Positions 1 to 10,400 of a DNA stretch of 64,000 nt are shown here, one piece after another (position 1 is the stretch's first letter; each line of letters starts with the position of its first letter). The notes beneath the pieces are model-generated. The model was given only the letters and a program-made list of their open reading frames with translations. It did not search any database and was not told the DNA's origin. The translations under genes and the position numbers were made by a program. The stretch is taken from contig NZ_LIUQ01000009.1 in NCBI RefSeq assembly GCF_001276715.1, positions 88,138 to 152,137 on the forward strand, given 5' to 3'. Source of the DNA: Planktothricoides sp. SR001 (GTDB lineage: Bacteria > Cyanobacteriota > Cyanobacteriia > Cyanobacteriales > Laspinemataceae).

Positions 1-2
1 CT

Positions 3-356
3 CCTTTATCTTTAGGTGATATTGCCATTACCACCGCTGGAAATTTGGCGGCAAAAAAAATATTTCATGCAGCGGTGCTTGATTGGCAGCCCCTACAAAA
101 GCCAACGGAAGATCCGATCAAAAAATCAGTGGTAAATTGCCTGGATTGTGCGAATTATTTAAAACTTAAAACCATTGCTTTTCCTTTGTTGGGAACTGGT
201 AAAGCCCGGTTTACTTCTCTGCAAGTTTTTGATATTATGGTAAATGAGATTATCGCCAAAATTGGCACCGACAATCAAAGTATTGAGGAAGTAGCGATCG
301 TCATTTTTGGTGATATATCTCTCGCGGAATATTTAATTTCAACGCTAAAAAAATAG
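3..356 (+). CDS. Macro domain protein, C-terminal part (5' end outside window)
   Basis: The reading frame is open from base 3, so the gene begins left of the window; the first in-window start-like codon (TTG at 45) is inside the domain and is not a real start. The visible part reads GDIAITTAGNL followed by AAKKIFHAAV, which is the macro-domain pattern for the ADP-ribose binding loop and the following strand, and ends with a typical GTGKARF loop and a C-terminal strand-helix. Macro domains bind ADP-ribose or O-acetyl-ADP-ribose and some hydrolyse ADP-ribosylation. Substrate cannot be told from this fragment. It lies about 1.4 kb from three TIR proteins that may use NAD, but nothing else links them. 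Confidence 0.75.
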   Translation, partial: PLSLGDIAITTAGNLAAKKIFHAAVLDWQPLQKPTEDPIKKSVVNCLDCANYLKLKTIAFPLLGTGKARFTSLQVFDIMVNEIIAKIGTDNQSIEEVAIVIFGDISLAEYLISTLKK

Positions 357-589
357 TGATTGATTAATTAATTAGTTATATAAGCAGTTATCTAGGAGGT
401 GTCGATAGTCGATAAATAACCATAATTTACAGGCTGTTTACAGCATTTTAACCATAAAGATTAAGAGTAAACAATAAGCATCACCACTTATTGCCGATTA
501 TTTTGCCAGAAATAAATTACTAAAACGCTTCGCCCTGACAGAATTGTTTTATTATAATCAAATAATGAGATGTTGCCATAAATCCAATT

Positions 590-895
590 ATGAAGTTGAA
601 AAATATAAATTTAATTGCCTTTGTCCTCATATTCCTCTTATCTTTCAGCATTGCCCAACCAGCGGCAGCAGCCTTTTGCCGGAATTACAAAGGAAATAGT
701 ATTTGTATTCTGAGTATTGAACGCAGTGCTAAATATTATTGGGAATATCGGGCAGCGGTCAAAGTGAATGGCGCAACTCGTCCGGTGGAAATTTATAATT
801 GCCGCGATCGCACTCGGACAAAAGCAGATGGCAAAATCGTCTCATTCGAGAAAAATGGGGCAGGCAATTTGATTTGTACCGTGCTGAATCAGTAA
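590..895 (+). CDS. Small secreted cysteine-containing protein
   Basis: This 101-residue protein starts with a clear signal peptide: a short basic N-terminus, a hydrophobic stretch at residues 8-22, and a likely cleavage after the alanine run near residue 28. The mature part is about 73 residues with four cysteines (C30, C39, C71, C96), which could form two disulfides in the periplasm or outside the cell. I do not recognise a named family. The stop lies ten bases before the start of the SGNH hydrolase gene, so the two are probably cotranscribed and may both act at the envelope. Confidence 0.75.
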   Translation: MKLKNINLIAFVLIFLLSFSIAQPAAAAFCRNYKGNSICILSIERSAKYYWEYRAAVKVNGATRPVEIYNCRDRTRTKADGKIVSFEKNGAGNLICTVLNQ

Positions 896-905
896 AAGTT
901 TTATT

Positions 906-1664
906 ATGAAAAAAAGGCAAATTTTAGTTTTATTAAATATTGCTTTATTTGCTGTTTTATTCATTTCTATAATACTGAATTTTATCCTCTACAAACGAGG
1001 AATTCAGTATTATATAGACTTGAATCAGACTCGCTTAGATCCTTTTCAGGTAAGCACCTATCCCCCAGAGGCAAAACCGCCCAAAAATCCGCAAGCTTTA
1101 TCAAAGCGAGTGGTATTTTTTGGAGACTCTAGAGTCCTGAGTTGGCCAGCGCCCAACTTGCCCAACTATGAATTTATTAATCGGGGAATTGGGGGACAAA
1201 CTTCGGTGCAAATTAAAGGACGCTTTGACCAGCATATCCGTCCCCTGCAACCGGATATTGTGGTACTGCAACTAGGGATTAATGATTTAAAAACCATTGG
1301 CTTATTTCCCGAAAAAAAAGCGGAAATTATTGCCAATTGTCGAGAAAATATTCGAGAAATCGTCAAAAAATCTCAAGCCTTGGGAGCGGTGGTGATCGTC
1401 ACGACAATTTTTCCTTTTGGGGATATTCCTATCACCCGGCAACCTTTATGGTCTGATGATATTTTGCCTGCGGTTCAAGAAATTAATGCCCATATTGCCA
1501 GTTTAGAGGATGAGGGGATTATTATATTTGATTCTTTTTCCATTCTCGCGGATGACCGGGGCATGATGCCAGCGTCTTATCGCATTGATGAGTTACACTA
1601 TAACCAGCGGGGATATCAGAAAATTAATCAAGAGTTTACTGAGTTATTCAAAACCATTGATTAA
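906..1664 (+). CDS. Membrane-anchored SGNH/GDSL-type hydrolase
   Basis: The 252-residue protein has one N-terminal membrane helix (about residues 6-28) and an SGNH hydrolase domain outside. The catalytic blocks are visible: GDS at 73-75 with nucleophile S75, the glycine of block II at G97 within RGIGGQ, the GxND block at 124-127 with N126, and the D228-x-x-H231 pair of block V. Such enzymes are esterases, lipases or carbohydrate de-O-acetylases; the true substrate is unknown. It follows the small secreted protein by ten bases and probably shares its transcript. Family assignment is firm, function beyond hydrolase is not. Confidence 0.88.
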   Translation: MKKRQILVLLNIALFAVLFISIILNFILYKRGIQYYIDLNQTRLDPFQVSTYPPEAKPPKNPQALSKRVVFFGDSRVLSWPAPNLPNYEFINRGIGGQTSVQIKGRFDQHIRPLQPDIVVLQLGINDLKTIGLFPEKKAEIIANCRENIREIVKKSQALGAVVIVTTIFPFGDIPITRQPLWSDDILPAVQEINAHIASLEDEGIIIFDSFSILADDRGMMPASYRIDELHYNQRGYQKINQEFTELFKTID

Positions 1665-1688
1665 ATAATGATTATCTCTGCCTCTAAA

Positions 1689-1757
1689 AAAACCCGGTTT
1701 CTTAAAAAACTCCTAGGTTTATGAAGAAAACCTCAGTTTCTTCAAGAAACCTGGGTT
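1689..1757. repeat. Palindromic repeat family C (AGAAACCCGGTTTCT), degenerate copy
   Basis: Two diverged half-palindromes (AACCCGGTTTCTT and TTTCTTCAAGAAACCTGGGTT) end about 40 bases before the start of the first TIR-WD40 gene. Better copies stand at the same place before the second and third paralogues, and others occur near 23.1 kb and 61.2 kb. Confidence 0.8.
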
Positions 1758-1798
1758 CTATCCCCGGCATATCTATTCCCAGCAATTATTAACAAATT

Positions 1799-4700
1799 AT
1801 GTCTGAATTGTACCATGCCTTTATTTCCTATGGCCGCGCCGATAGCAAAGAATTTGCCATCAAACTTTACAATTGCCTCACAAACCTTGGCTTTAATATC
1901 TGGTTTGACCAACATGATATCCCCTTGGCGGTAGATTTTCAAAATCAAATCGATGATGGCATTGCCAAAGCGGATAATTTTCTGTTTATTATTTCCCCCC
2001 ATGCGGTGAATTCCTCCTATTGCCAGAAAGAGATTAATCTGGCATTAAAATACCATAAGCGGATAATTCCCTTACTGCACGTGGAACAAATTACCCAAGA
2101 AACTTGGCAAAGCAGAAATCCCCTGGGTACTGAAGCCGAATGGCAAGATTATCAAGCTAAATGGTTACATTCTAGCTTTGTCAATATGCCCCCAGAGATT
2201 GCAAAAATTAACTGGGTTTACTTTCGGGAAAATATTGATAGTTTTGATGAGTCTTTAGGCGGGTTAATCCAAGTCTTTGATACCCATATAAATTATGTTA
2301 GACAGCACACTAAGTTTTTGGCTGATGCTCTAAATTGGCAAGAAAATCACCAGCAAACTCGATATTTGTTGATTGGCGAACAAAGGCAAGCGGCAGAACA
2401 ATGGTTAGACCGAAAATTCGTGGATGAACCTGCTCCTTGTCAACCCACTGATTTACAATGCGAATATATTTGTGAAAGCATCAAGAATGCGAATAACTTG
2501 ATGACCCAAGTATTTATCGGGTATGCAGACTCAGACCGGGACATTATGGAACATCTGACTCGGACTTTGCGCCGAGAAAAAATTACGGTTTGGCAAAATA
2601 CCAGAGATATTAAAACTGGTGCAGATTTTCAAGAAGAAATTAAGCGAGGGATTGTTGGGGCAGATAACTTAGTTTATCTAATTTCTCCAGATTCTCTCGC
2701 TTCTCAATATTTTCACTCAGAAATTGAGTTGGCTTTGTCCTACCAAAAGCGGATTATTTGTTTAATGGTTCAGCCTATAGAAGTTAAAACGATTCCTGAA
2801 ACATTGCGATCGCTTCAATTTATCGAGTTAACCGATTGGCAAAATTATGAAATTTATCAGAAACAAAGCAATGAATTAATTAAACAACTCCGAGAAGAAT
2901 CCGCTTATTATCAAGACCATAAACTTCTCCTGGCTAAAGCCTTAAAATGGCAAGAACAAAACCGCAACCCTAGCATTTTGTTGCGGGGATATAACTTACA
3001 GCATTTTCAGGCATGGCTGAAACTAGGAAAAACCCGCGATCGATATCAGCCAATTCCTTTACAAGGGGAATTTATTGAGGTCAGCAGTCAGTATCAGTTC
3101 AGTTATTTAGAAGTTTTCATCTCTTATTCTCGCACCGATTCCGACCTAGCTAGAAAAATTAATGATGCACTCCAATCTCAAGGAAAATTTACCTGGTTTG
3201 ACCAGGAAAGTATTGCCGCTGGGACAGATTTTCAGCAAGAAATCTATCGGGGCATTGAAAATTCTGATAACCTCTTATTTATTATTTCTCCTAGTTCGGT
3301 GAATTCCCCCTATTGTGCGGCGGAAGTGGAATATGCCCAAAAATTAAATAAGCGATTTGTCACTATATTATATCGTCCCGTTGACCCAGAAACTTTGCAT
3401 CCCGTTTTGGCGAAAGTGCAGTGGATTGACTTTAATCAGCATGGGGGCGATTTTTATGCCAATTTTAGTGAGTTAGTCAGAACTTTAGACACGGATAGAG
3501 ACCATCTAAGAAGTCATACGAAGTGGTCGCAACGAGCTTTGGAATGGCAGGAAAAAGGGAAAAGTGCCGATTTATTGTTGCGGGGCAGCGAGTTAAGTGT
3601 TGCTGAAGATTGGTTGCAGGAAAGTCAACAAGAACATAAGCAGCCTCCGGTGACGGATTTGCAACAGGAATATATTGCGAAAAGTCAAGCCGCGAGAGAA
3701 GCTGGGATTAAGCAAGAAAAGCAACGAGTTTTGATTTTAAGAACCCTACTTGGTGGAGTTAGCGTGGCATTGGTGGCGGCGATCGCCCTGGGGTTAAAGG
3801 CGAATAAATTGGCCACAGAAGCGACGATTAAAGCTGATGCAATTTTAGCCCGAAATTTGATTAGAGCAAATCCCCTAGAAGCTTTAATTTCCGCCATTGA
3901 AATCACCGGCAGAAGTGAAGCAAAATTAGGCCAAGTTTTGCCGATCGCTCAATCTAGTTTATCCGCCACCGTCCACGCAATTCGAGAACGCGATCGCCTC
4001 AAAGGACATACCGCTAATATTAATTCAGTGGTGATGACTCTAGACGGTAAAAAAATTGTTTCTGCCAGTGGAGATAAAACCATTAGAATCTGGGATAATT
4101 CGGGAGAAAAATTAGCGGTATTAACCGGCCATAAAAATTATATTTTCTCCGTGGCTATTACCCCAGACGATCAAAAAATTGTTTCCGGTAGTGGGGACAG
4201 TACGATTCGCGTCTGGGATATTATTTCCGGGAAACAATTAGCCGTTTTAAAAGGACATCATGGGAACATTTTAGCAGTAGCTATTACCCCAGATGGGCAA
4301 AACATTGTTTCCGCCAGTTGGGATAACACAATTAGAATTTGGGATATTAATTCAGGCCAGCAATTAGCCGTTTTAAATGGACATGAAAATGGGGTGATTG
4401 CGGTGGCCATTACACCAGATGGGCAAAACATTGTTTCCGCCAGTTGGGATAACACAATTAGAATTTGGGATTTAGTTTCCGGATCTGAATTAAAAGTATT
4501 AAAAGGCCATGATTCTGGAGTAATTTCTGTGGCGATTACCCCCGATGGGCAAAATATTGTTTCTGGGAGTTGGGATAATACAATTCGGGTCTGGAATATG
4601 GCCGGTGAACCATTAAAAGTTTTAAAAGGACATCTGGATCGAGTTTGGTCTGTGAAAATTACCCCCGATGGCCAAAAAATTGTCTCCGGTAGTGGGGATA

Positions 4701-6607
4701 AAACGATTAAAGTTTGGAGTTTATCCGGTGAAGAATTAGCGGAATATAAAGGACATGAGTCAGGGGTACTTTCCATAGGCATATCCCCCGATGGCAAAAC
4801 GATTATTTCTGCCAGTGATGACCGCACAATTCGTCTGTGGGATATGTCAGCCCAAGAACCGAAAATTCTAGGGATACATGACTCATATGTGATTTCCGTA
4901 GCCATTTCTCCAGACGGGCAAAAAATTGTTTCTGGTAGTGCGGATAAAACCATTCGACTTTGGGATATATCTCAGGATAAATTAACCGTATTTAAAGGAC
5001 ATGAATTGACGATTAATTCAGTGGCTATTACCCCCGATGGCCAAAAAATTGTGTCCGGTAGTGATGACCAGACAATTCGACTTTGGGATATGTCTGGTAA
5101 GCAATTAGCGGTGTTAAAAGGGCATCAGTCTGGGGTAATTTCTGTGGCTATTTCCCCGGACGGGAAACAAATTGTTTCTGGTAGTTCAGACAATACTATT
5201 CGACTTTGGGATATCTCCGGTAAGGACTTAGCTGTATTTGAAGGACATGAGGGGGCGGTGGTTTCCGTGGCTATTTCTCCCGACGGGAAACAAATTGTTT
5301 CTGGTAGTGATGATGGAACAGTTCGTTTGTGGAGTATTTCTGGGGAACAATTAGCCGTATTTACCGGCCATGAATCCGGGGTTTATTCCGTGGCTATTTC
5401 CCCAGACGGCAAAAGAATTGTTTCTGGTAGTTTAGACAACAAAATTCGCATTTGGAATTTAGCGGGTCAGCCCCTCGCTATATTAAAAGGCCATGAGAAT
5501 TATGTGCGATTTGTGGCTATAACCCCCAATGGCCAAAATATTGTTTCCGCTAGTCAGGATAATACAATTAGAGTCTGGAATTTAGCCGGGGAAGAAGTAG
5601 GAATCTTACAAGGACATGAGGGCGGAGTTAATGCAGTGGCGATTACTTCAGATGGGCAGAATATTATTTCTGGCAGTGATGATAAAACGATTCTTTTGTG
5701 GCGAGGTTCTTGGTCTGGTTGGTTAGCCACAGGATGCGATCGCTTACGGTTACATCCAGTATTCTTAGAAACCGCATTTAACCGCCCAAATGTAGAATCA
5801 ATCCGCTTGGATTTTTCCCAAAAATCAGAAACAGAAAATATCCCACTGGCAGCGGTAAAAACTTGTCAAGAACAGGTATGGAATAAACAGCAAACAGCCG
5901 ATTTTTATGTGCAACAAGGTTTATTAATTGCCCGGTCAACGGGTGATTTTGCCTCCGCGAAAAAACAGTTTAAGCAAGCGCAACAGTTAGACCCAGAATT
6001 TTATTCTGCTTTAGAATTTAACCCAGAAACAAAAGCCAAGCAAATCGTGGTGTTAATGTTGCTCCAAGATGCAGAAAACCGGGCACAACAGGCAGATTTA
6101 CCCGGCGCGATCGCCAAATTTAACCGGGCGAAAAATATCGATCCGGCTTTACCATTTGACCCGGAAACAAAAGCCAAAGAAATCGTCGCGGCTACTTGGA
6201 TTACTAAGGCCGCTGCATCGATTCGCCAAGGAGATTTAGAGTTAGCGTGGAAACATTATCAACAGGCGCGGGAATTAGACACTGAATTAGCAAAAGCCAC
6301 TGTAGGGGATTTAAATACAATCTGTTGGTATGGCACTTTACAAGGTTATGTTACTCAGGCGATCGCTGCTTGCGAAATTGCCGTAAAACGCGAACCCAAT
6401 CATGGGGGAATGCGGGATAGTCGCGGGGTGGCGCGAGTGTTGACGGGCAATTATGCCGGGGCAATGTCTGATTTTGAGGCATTTATTAACTGGAGTGATA
6501 ATGACGTAGAAAAAAATCAACGTCAAGGCTGGGTAGATGCGTTACGTCAGGGAAAAAACCCGTTAACGGAGGACGTGATAAAAGAGTTATTATTAGAATC
6601 CCACTAA
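1799..6607 (+). CDS. Triple-TIR, membrane helix, 14-blade WD40, TPR-like protein (paralogue 1)
   Basis: The 1602-residue protein has three TIR domains at about 1-160, 236-330 and 437-560. Each keeps the glutamate matching the catalytic residue of NAD-cleaving TIRs: E78, E308 and E509. Each TIR is followed by the same helical linker (W-Q-E, LLRG, WL, then P-T-x-L-Q). A membrane helix lies at about 645-664. Fourteen WD40 units run from about 734 to 1312, enough for two seven-bladed propellers. The C-terminal 290 residues hold TPR-like helical hairpins that the other two paralogues lack. There is no NACHT or AAA domain. By analogy with bacterial TIR effectors it may be an NADase-type sensor-effector held at the membrane; that is inference. 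It is the first of three tandem paralogues and has no close SD sequence before its ATG. Confidence 0.92.
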   Translation: MSELYHAFISYGRADSKEFAIKLYNCLTNLGFNIWFDQHDIPLAVDFQNQIDDGIAKADNFLFIISPHAVNSSYCQKEINLALKYHKRIIPLLHVEQITQETWQSRNPLGTEAEWQDYQAKWLHSSFVNMPPEIAKINWVYFRENIDSFDESLGGLIQVFDTHINYVRQHTKFLADALNWQENHQQTRYLLIGEQRQAAEQWLDRKFVDEPAPCQPTDLQCEYICESIKNANNLMTQVFIGYADSDRDIMEHLTRTLRREKITVWQNTRDIKTGADFQEEIKRGIVGADNLVYLISPDSLASQYFHSEIELALSYQKRIICLMVQPIEVKTIPETLRSLQFIELTDWQNYEIYQKQSNELIKQLREESAYYQDHKLLLAKALKWQEQNRNPSILLRGYNLQHFQAWLKLGKTRDRYQPIPLQGEFIEVSSQYQFSYLEVFISYSRTDSDLARKINDALQSQGKFTWFDQESIAAGTDFQQEIYRGIENSDNLLFIISPSSVNSPYCAAEVEYAQKLNKRFVTILYRPVDPETLHPVLAKVQWIDFNQHGGDFYANFSELVRTLDTDRDHLRSHTKWSQRALEWQEKGKSADLLLRGSELSVAEDWLQESQQEHKQPPVTDLQQEYIAKSQAAREAGIKQEKQRVLILRTLLGGVSVALVAAIALGLKANKLATEATIKADAILARNLIRANPLEALISAIEITGRSEAKLGQVLPIAQSSLSATVHAIRERDRLKGHTANINSVVMTLDGKKIVSASGDKTIRIWDNSGEKLAVLTGHKNYIFSVAITPDDQKIVSGSGDSTIRVWDIISGKQLAVLKGHHGNILAVAITPDGQNIVSASWDNTIRIWDINSGQQLAVLNGHENGVIAVAITPDGQNIVSASWDNTIRIWDLVSGSELKVLKGHDSGVISVAITPDGQNIVSGSWDNTIRVWNMAGEPLKVLKGHLDRVWSVKITPDGQKIVSGSGDKTIKVWSLSGEELAEYKGHESGVLSIGISPDGKTIISASDDRTIRLWDMSAQEPKILGIHDSYVISVAISPDGQKIVSGSADKTIRLWDISQDKLTVFKGHELTINSVAITPDGQKIVSGSDDQTIRLWDMSGKQLAVLKGHQSGVISVAISPDGKQIVSGSSDNTIRLWDISGKDLAVFEGHEGAVVSVAISPDGKQIVSGSDDGTVRLWSISGEQLAVFTGHESGVYSVAISPDGKRIVSGSLDNKIRIWNLAGQPLAILKGHENYVRFVAITPNGQNIVSASQDNTIRVWNLAGEEVGILQGHEGGVNAVAITSDGQNIISGSDDKTILLWRGSWSGWLATGCDRLRLHPVFLETAFNRPNVESIRLDFSQKSETENIPLAAVKTCQEQVWNKQQTADFYVQQGLLIARSTGDFASAKKQFKQAQQLDPEFYSALEFNPETKAKQIVVLMLLQDAENRAQQADLPGAIAKFNRAKNIDPALPFDPETKAKEIVAATWITKAAASIRQGDLELAWKHYQQARELDTELAKATVGDLNTICWYGTLQGYVTQAIAACEIAVKREPNHGGMRDSRGVARVLTGNYAGAMSDFEAFINWSDNDVEKNQRQGWVDALRQGKNPLTEDVIKELLLESH

Positions 6608-6666
6608 CCAATACCAATAAGCAACAATTTTCAGAAATTTAGGGGCTACATCGGATGACAATTAGG

Positions 6667-7203
6667 TTATCGAATACAGAAAAAATTTGTAAAGCGATCG
6701 TTTTGACAGACTTTTGCTGTTTTCTCTTCATCTGTTCTGTCAGAGTTGTTTTGGTTATTATTTTGCCTATTGGGTGCTAACCGGGAAAAGGGCTGGGTAG
6801 GTAGGGGCATTGAATTCCTCCCAGACTGAGACCCGGAAGTTGAGGTAGTCGTCGTGCCGGAGAGCGAGCCTGGGGTGGGGGTTGCGGGGGGCGGCTGACT
6901 AGGCAAAACGCTTGGGGAGGGCGTGGGTGCGGAACCCGGAAAAATACTCGGTGTGGGCGTGGGCGTGGGTGTGGGCGTCGGTGTGGGTGTGGGCGTGGAG
7001 GTTTCCACTGGCGTACCACCCAGGTCAAAGCTAAGGGGTGCAGTAGGTACTACGGGGGCTGGAGAAACTGGGGAATTTTGGGCTTGCGCGGGGGCTGCCG
7101 GAACCACTACAGTGGCGATCGCGCTAACCATGCCCGCAGTACCGACCGCGATCGCACTGTTTATAGGTGTTTTAAAATTAGAAAATCGCTGTTTTTCTTT
7201 CAT
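6667..7203 (-). CDS. Secreted proline/threonine-rich protein
   Basis: This 178-residue protein has a signal peptide with a likely AxA site near residue 40 (PAQAQ). It is then mostly low-complexity: a run of about ten Thr-Pro pairs (coded by the GT-rich minisatellite at 6951-6998), Pro-Ser-rich segments, a Ser/Gly/Thr stretch, Asn-rich sequence, and two cysteines near the end. No enzyme domain is visible. It may be a cell-wall or surface spacer protein. It is convergent with TIR-WD40 paralogue 1 and divergent from paralogue 2, and is the only gene breaking the tandem array. The opposite strand is also open, so I keep moderate confidence; the signal peptide favours this strand. Confidence 0.6.
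   Translation of the reverse strand: MKEKQRFSNFKTPINSAIAVGTAGMVSAIATVVVPAAPAQAQNSPVSPAPVVPTAPLSFDLGGTPVETSTPTPTPTPTPTPTPTPSIFPGSAPTPSPSVLPSQPPPATPTPGSLSGTTTTSTSGSQSGRNSMPLPTQPFSRLAPNRQNNNQNNSDRTDEEKTAKVCQNDRFTNFFCIR
6951..6998. repeat. GTGGGC/GTGGGT minisatellite coding a Thr-Pro run
   Basis: About eight hexamers of GTGGGY type (plus strand) code the Thr-Pro repeat of the minus-strand secreted protein. Copy number in such tracts varies readily by slippage in steps of whole codons. Confidence 0.85.
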
Positions 7204-7302
7204 TGATAAACTCTTATTAAACTATCAGAGGAAGCGATACAACGGTATCGCCTTCTTGGTAAAATACCAAATTTGCTTAAAAAAAACCAGGAGAATTTAC
7301 CA

Positions 7303-7432
7303 AAAAGACATAAAAGACATAAAGGGGATTGATTATAATCTCTATAAAGAACTCCGATTTCTTGAAAAAACTGGCAGAAACCCGGTTTCTTCAAGAAACC
7401 GGGTTTCTGCTCCTACCAATCATTAAAAACTT
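7303..7432. repeat. Duplicated leader with family C palindrome before TIR-WD40 paralogue 2
   Basis: The stretch AAAGACATAAAAGACATAAA followed by GGGGATTGATTATAATCTCT and the palindrome at 7376-7408 matches the segment at 11430-11521 before paralogue 3. The tandem duplication therefore included the intergenic leader. The palindrome pairs CCGGTTTCTT with AAGAAACCGG and could form a strong hairpin in the transcript about 25 bases before the ATG. Confidence 0.8.
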
Positions 7433-10400
7433 ATGGCTGAATTTTACGATGCCTTTATCTCCTACGGACGCGCCGATAGCCAAGAATTTGCCATCAAACT
7501 TTACAATTGCCTCACCAACGCTGGCTTTAATATCTGGTTTGACCAACATGATATCCCCTTGGCGGTAGATTTCCAAAATCAAATCGATGATGGCATTGCC
7601 AAAGCGGATAATTTTCTGTTTATCATTTCCCCTCATTCGGTGAATTCCCCCTATTGCCAGAAAGAGATTAATCTGGCATTAAAATACCATAAGCGGATCA
7701 TTCCCTTATTGCACGTAGAACAAATTACCCAAGAAATTTGGCAACGCAGAAATCCCCAGGGTACTGAAGCCGAATGGCAAGATTATCAAGCTAAAGGGTT
7801 ACATTCTAGTTTCACAAATATCCCCCCAGAAATTGCCAAGATTAACTGGGTTTACTTTAGAGAAAATATTGATAATATTAACGCAGCATTGGCGGGATTA
7901 ATCGACTTATTTTATAAGCATCAAGATTATGTCAGACAACATACGGAGTTATTGGCGAAAGCCCTGGAGTGGGCAGAAAATAAAAAGCCTAATCGCTATT
8001 TATTAGTTGCCGAAGAAAGGCAAAAGGCAGAAGATTGGTTAGAGATTAGATTTAAAGGTGAACAAGCCCCCTGTCAGCCAACGGATTTACATTGTGAGTT
8101 TATTTGTGAAAGCATCAAGGATGCCAATAATTTTCTGACTCAGGTGTTTATCCGATATGCGGAAGAAGACCGGGGGACGATGGAAAAGTTAACTAGGACG
8201 TTGCAGCGAGAAAAAATTACTATTTGGACTGAGAGAAGCGATATCAGAAAAAGAATGAGTTTCCAGGAAAAACTGAATCGCGGTATTCTCGTATCTGACA
8301 ACTTTGTTTATCTCGTTTCTGCGGATTCTCTTCAATCTGATTATTGCCAAAAAGAGATTAATTTAGCGTTGTCGTATCACAAGCGAGTGATTTGTTTTAT
8401 GGTGCCATCCCCAGAAATGGAGGCGCTGCCTGAATTTAGTTATGAACACCAAGCAAATGAGCTAATTAAACAAATTAGAGACGATGATAAATATTATGAA
8501 TACCATAAAATTTTGTTGGTGCAATCTCTGAAATGGCAAGAACAAAATCGCCACCCTAGTATTTTATTTCGAGGATATAAATTACAGAATTTTCAGGCAT
8601 GGCTGAAAGTCGCCGAAACAAGATTAGACCATCCACCAACGGCTTTACAACAAGAATTTATCGCCGCTAGTAGTCAGTATCAAGCCAAATCCTTAGAAGT
8701 TTTTATCTGTTATTCCCGTACCGATTCCGACTTAGCCAGAAAAATTAATGATGCGCTGCAATCTCAAGGAAAATTGACCTGGTTTGACCAGGAAAGTATT
8801 GCCGCTGGAATCGATTTTCAGCAAGAAATATATCGGGGGATTGAAATTTCTGATAATTTTCTGTTTATTATTTCTCCCAGTTCGGTGAATTCTCCCTATT
8901 GTGCGGCTGAGGTGGAATATGCCCAAAAGCTAAATAAGCGGTTTGTCACTATATTATATAATTATCATAACCTAGACCCAGAAACTTTGCCTCCGGCCTT
9001 GGCGAAAATTCAGTGGATTGATTTTAATCAACCGTGCGATTTTTATGCGAATTTTAGCGAGTTAATTAGAACTATAGATACGGATAGAGAATACCTGCGG
9101 AGTCACACTTTATGGTTACAAAAGGCGTCAGAATGGCAGGAGAAAGGAAAGAATTCTGATTTATTATTGCGCGGCAGTGAGTTGACGTTTGCTGAGGTTT
9201 GGTTGCAGGAAAGTGAGGCCAATCAGCGACAACCACCCCCAACGGCTTTACAAAAAGAATATATTGGCAAAAGTCATCGGCAAAAACTCCATAATCGCCT
9301 GTGGCAAATCGGCATATTAGCTACTTTTGTGACGACGGTGAGTGGGGCGGCAGTTTTTGCTGGGTTTCAGTGGCAAAAAGCCGAAAGACAGGCTACAATT
9401 ATGGGTCTGAGAGAGTCTGCATTGTTGGCGAACAATTTACTGTCTATTAAACCTCTGAAAGCTTTGATTTGGGCGATTGAAATTACTGGGGAAAGTGAAG
9501 CAAAATTAGGCCAAGTTTTGCCCCAGGTTCAGTCTAGTTTGTCGGCTGCGATCGCCTTTGCTAGGGAACAGAATCAGTTTAGACATGAAAGTTGGGTGCG
9601 TTCCGTGGCTTTTTCTCCAGATGGAAAAAAGATTATTTCCAGTAGTTCCGATCGCACGGTGAAAATTTGGGATATTCAGGGGAATTTATTGGCGGTTTTA
9701 AACGGACATACTCATGCAGTGACATCGGTGGCGGTTTCCCCAGACGGACAAAAAGTTGTTTCTGGGAGTGATGACAAAACTATTAGAATTTGGGATATCT
9801 CTGGTCAGGAAAGGGGACAATTTTTCGGACATAAAGATATAGTGACTGCCGTGGCTTTTGCCCCGGACGGAAAGACGATCGCCTCTGGTAGTTTGGATCG
9901 AACAATTCGGATTTGGGATGTTTTTGGTCAACCACTTGGGCTACTTAAAGGCCATGAGGATATTGTGACTGCGGTCGCGTTTTCCCCGGACGGAAAAATG
10001 ATTATTTCTGGTAGTCGAGATCATACGATTCGGCTGTGGCATATCTCTGGTCAGCCACTTCGGGTAAATAATCGGGTGTTCAAAGGGCATGAAGCTGATG
10101 TGACTGCGGTGGCTGTTTCCTCGGACGGGCAAAGAATCGTTTCTGCGGGCGCCGATCGCACCATTCGGGTTTGGGATATATCGGGCAATCCCCTGGCAGT
10201 ATGGAACCTGGGGGAAATTTTTGCGCTTTCCCTAGCGATCGCCCCTGACGATCGGAAAATTCTCGCGGGCAATTCCGACAAAACTATCGGAATTTGGGAT
10301 ATGTCTGGCAATGAAATCGCGGTGTTGAAGGGACATCAGGATTCGGTGTGGTCTGTGGCTTTTTCCCCCAATGGTCAAACCGTTGTTTCTGGCAGTCGGG

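Noticed and set aside
4258..4953. 231-residue open frame antisense to the WD40 region of TIR-WD40 paralogue 1
   Set aside because: It is a periodic shadow of the WD40 repeats, with the same antisense pattern in every blade. Similar antisense frames in paralogues 2 and 3 were rejected for the same reason.
6923..7426. 167-residue plus-strand frame opposite the Thr-Pro protein
   Set aside because: It reads the GT minisatellite as Val-Gly and then runs through the leader and hairpin; the minus-strand frame has a proper signal peptide.
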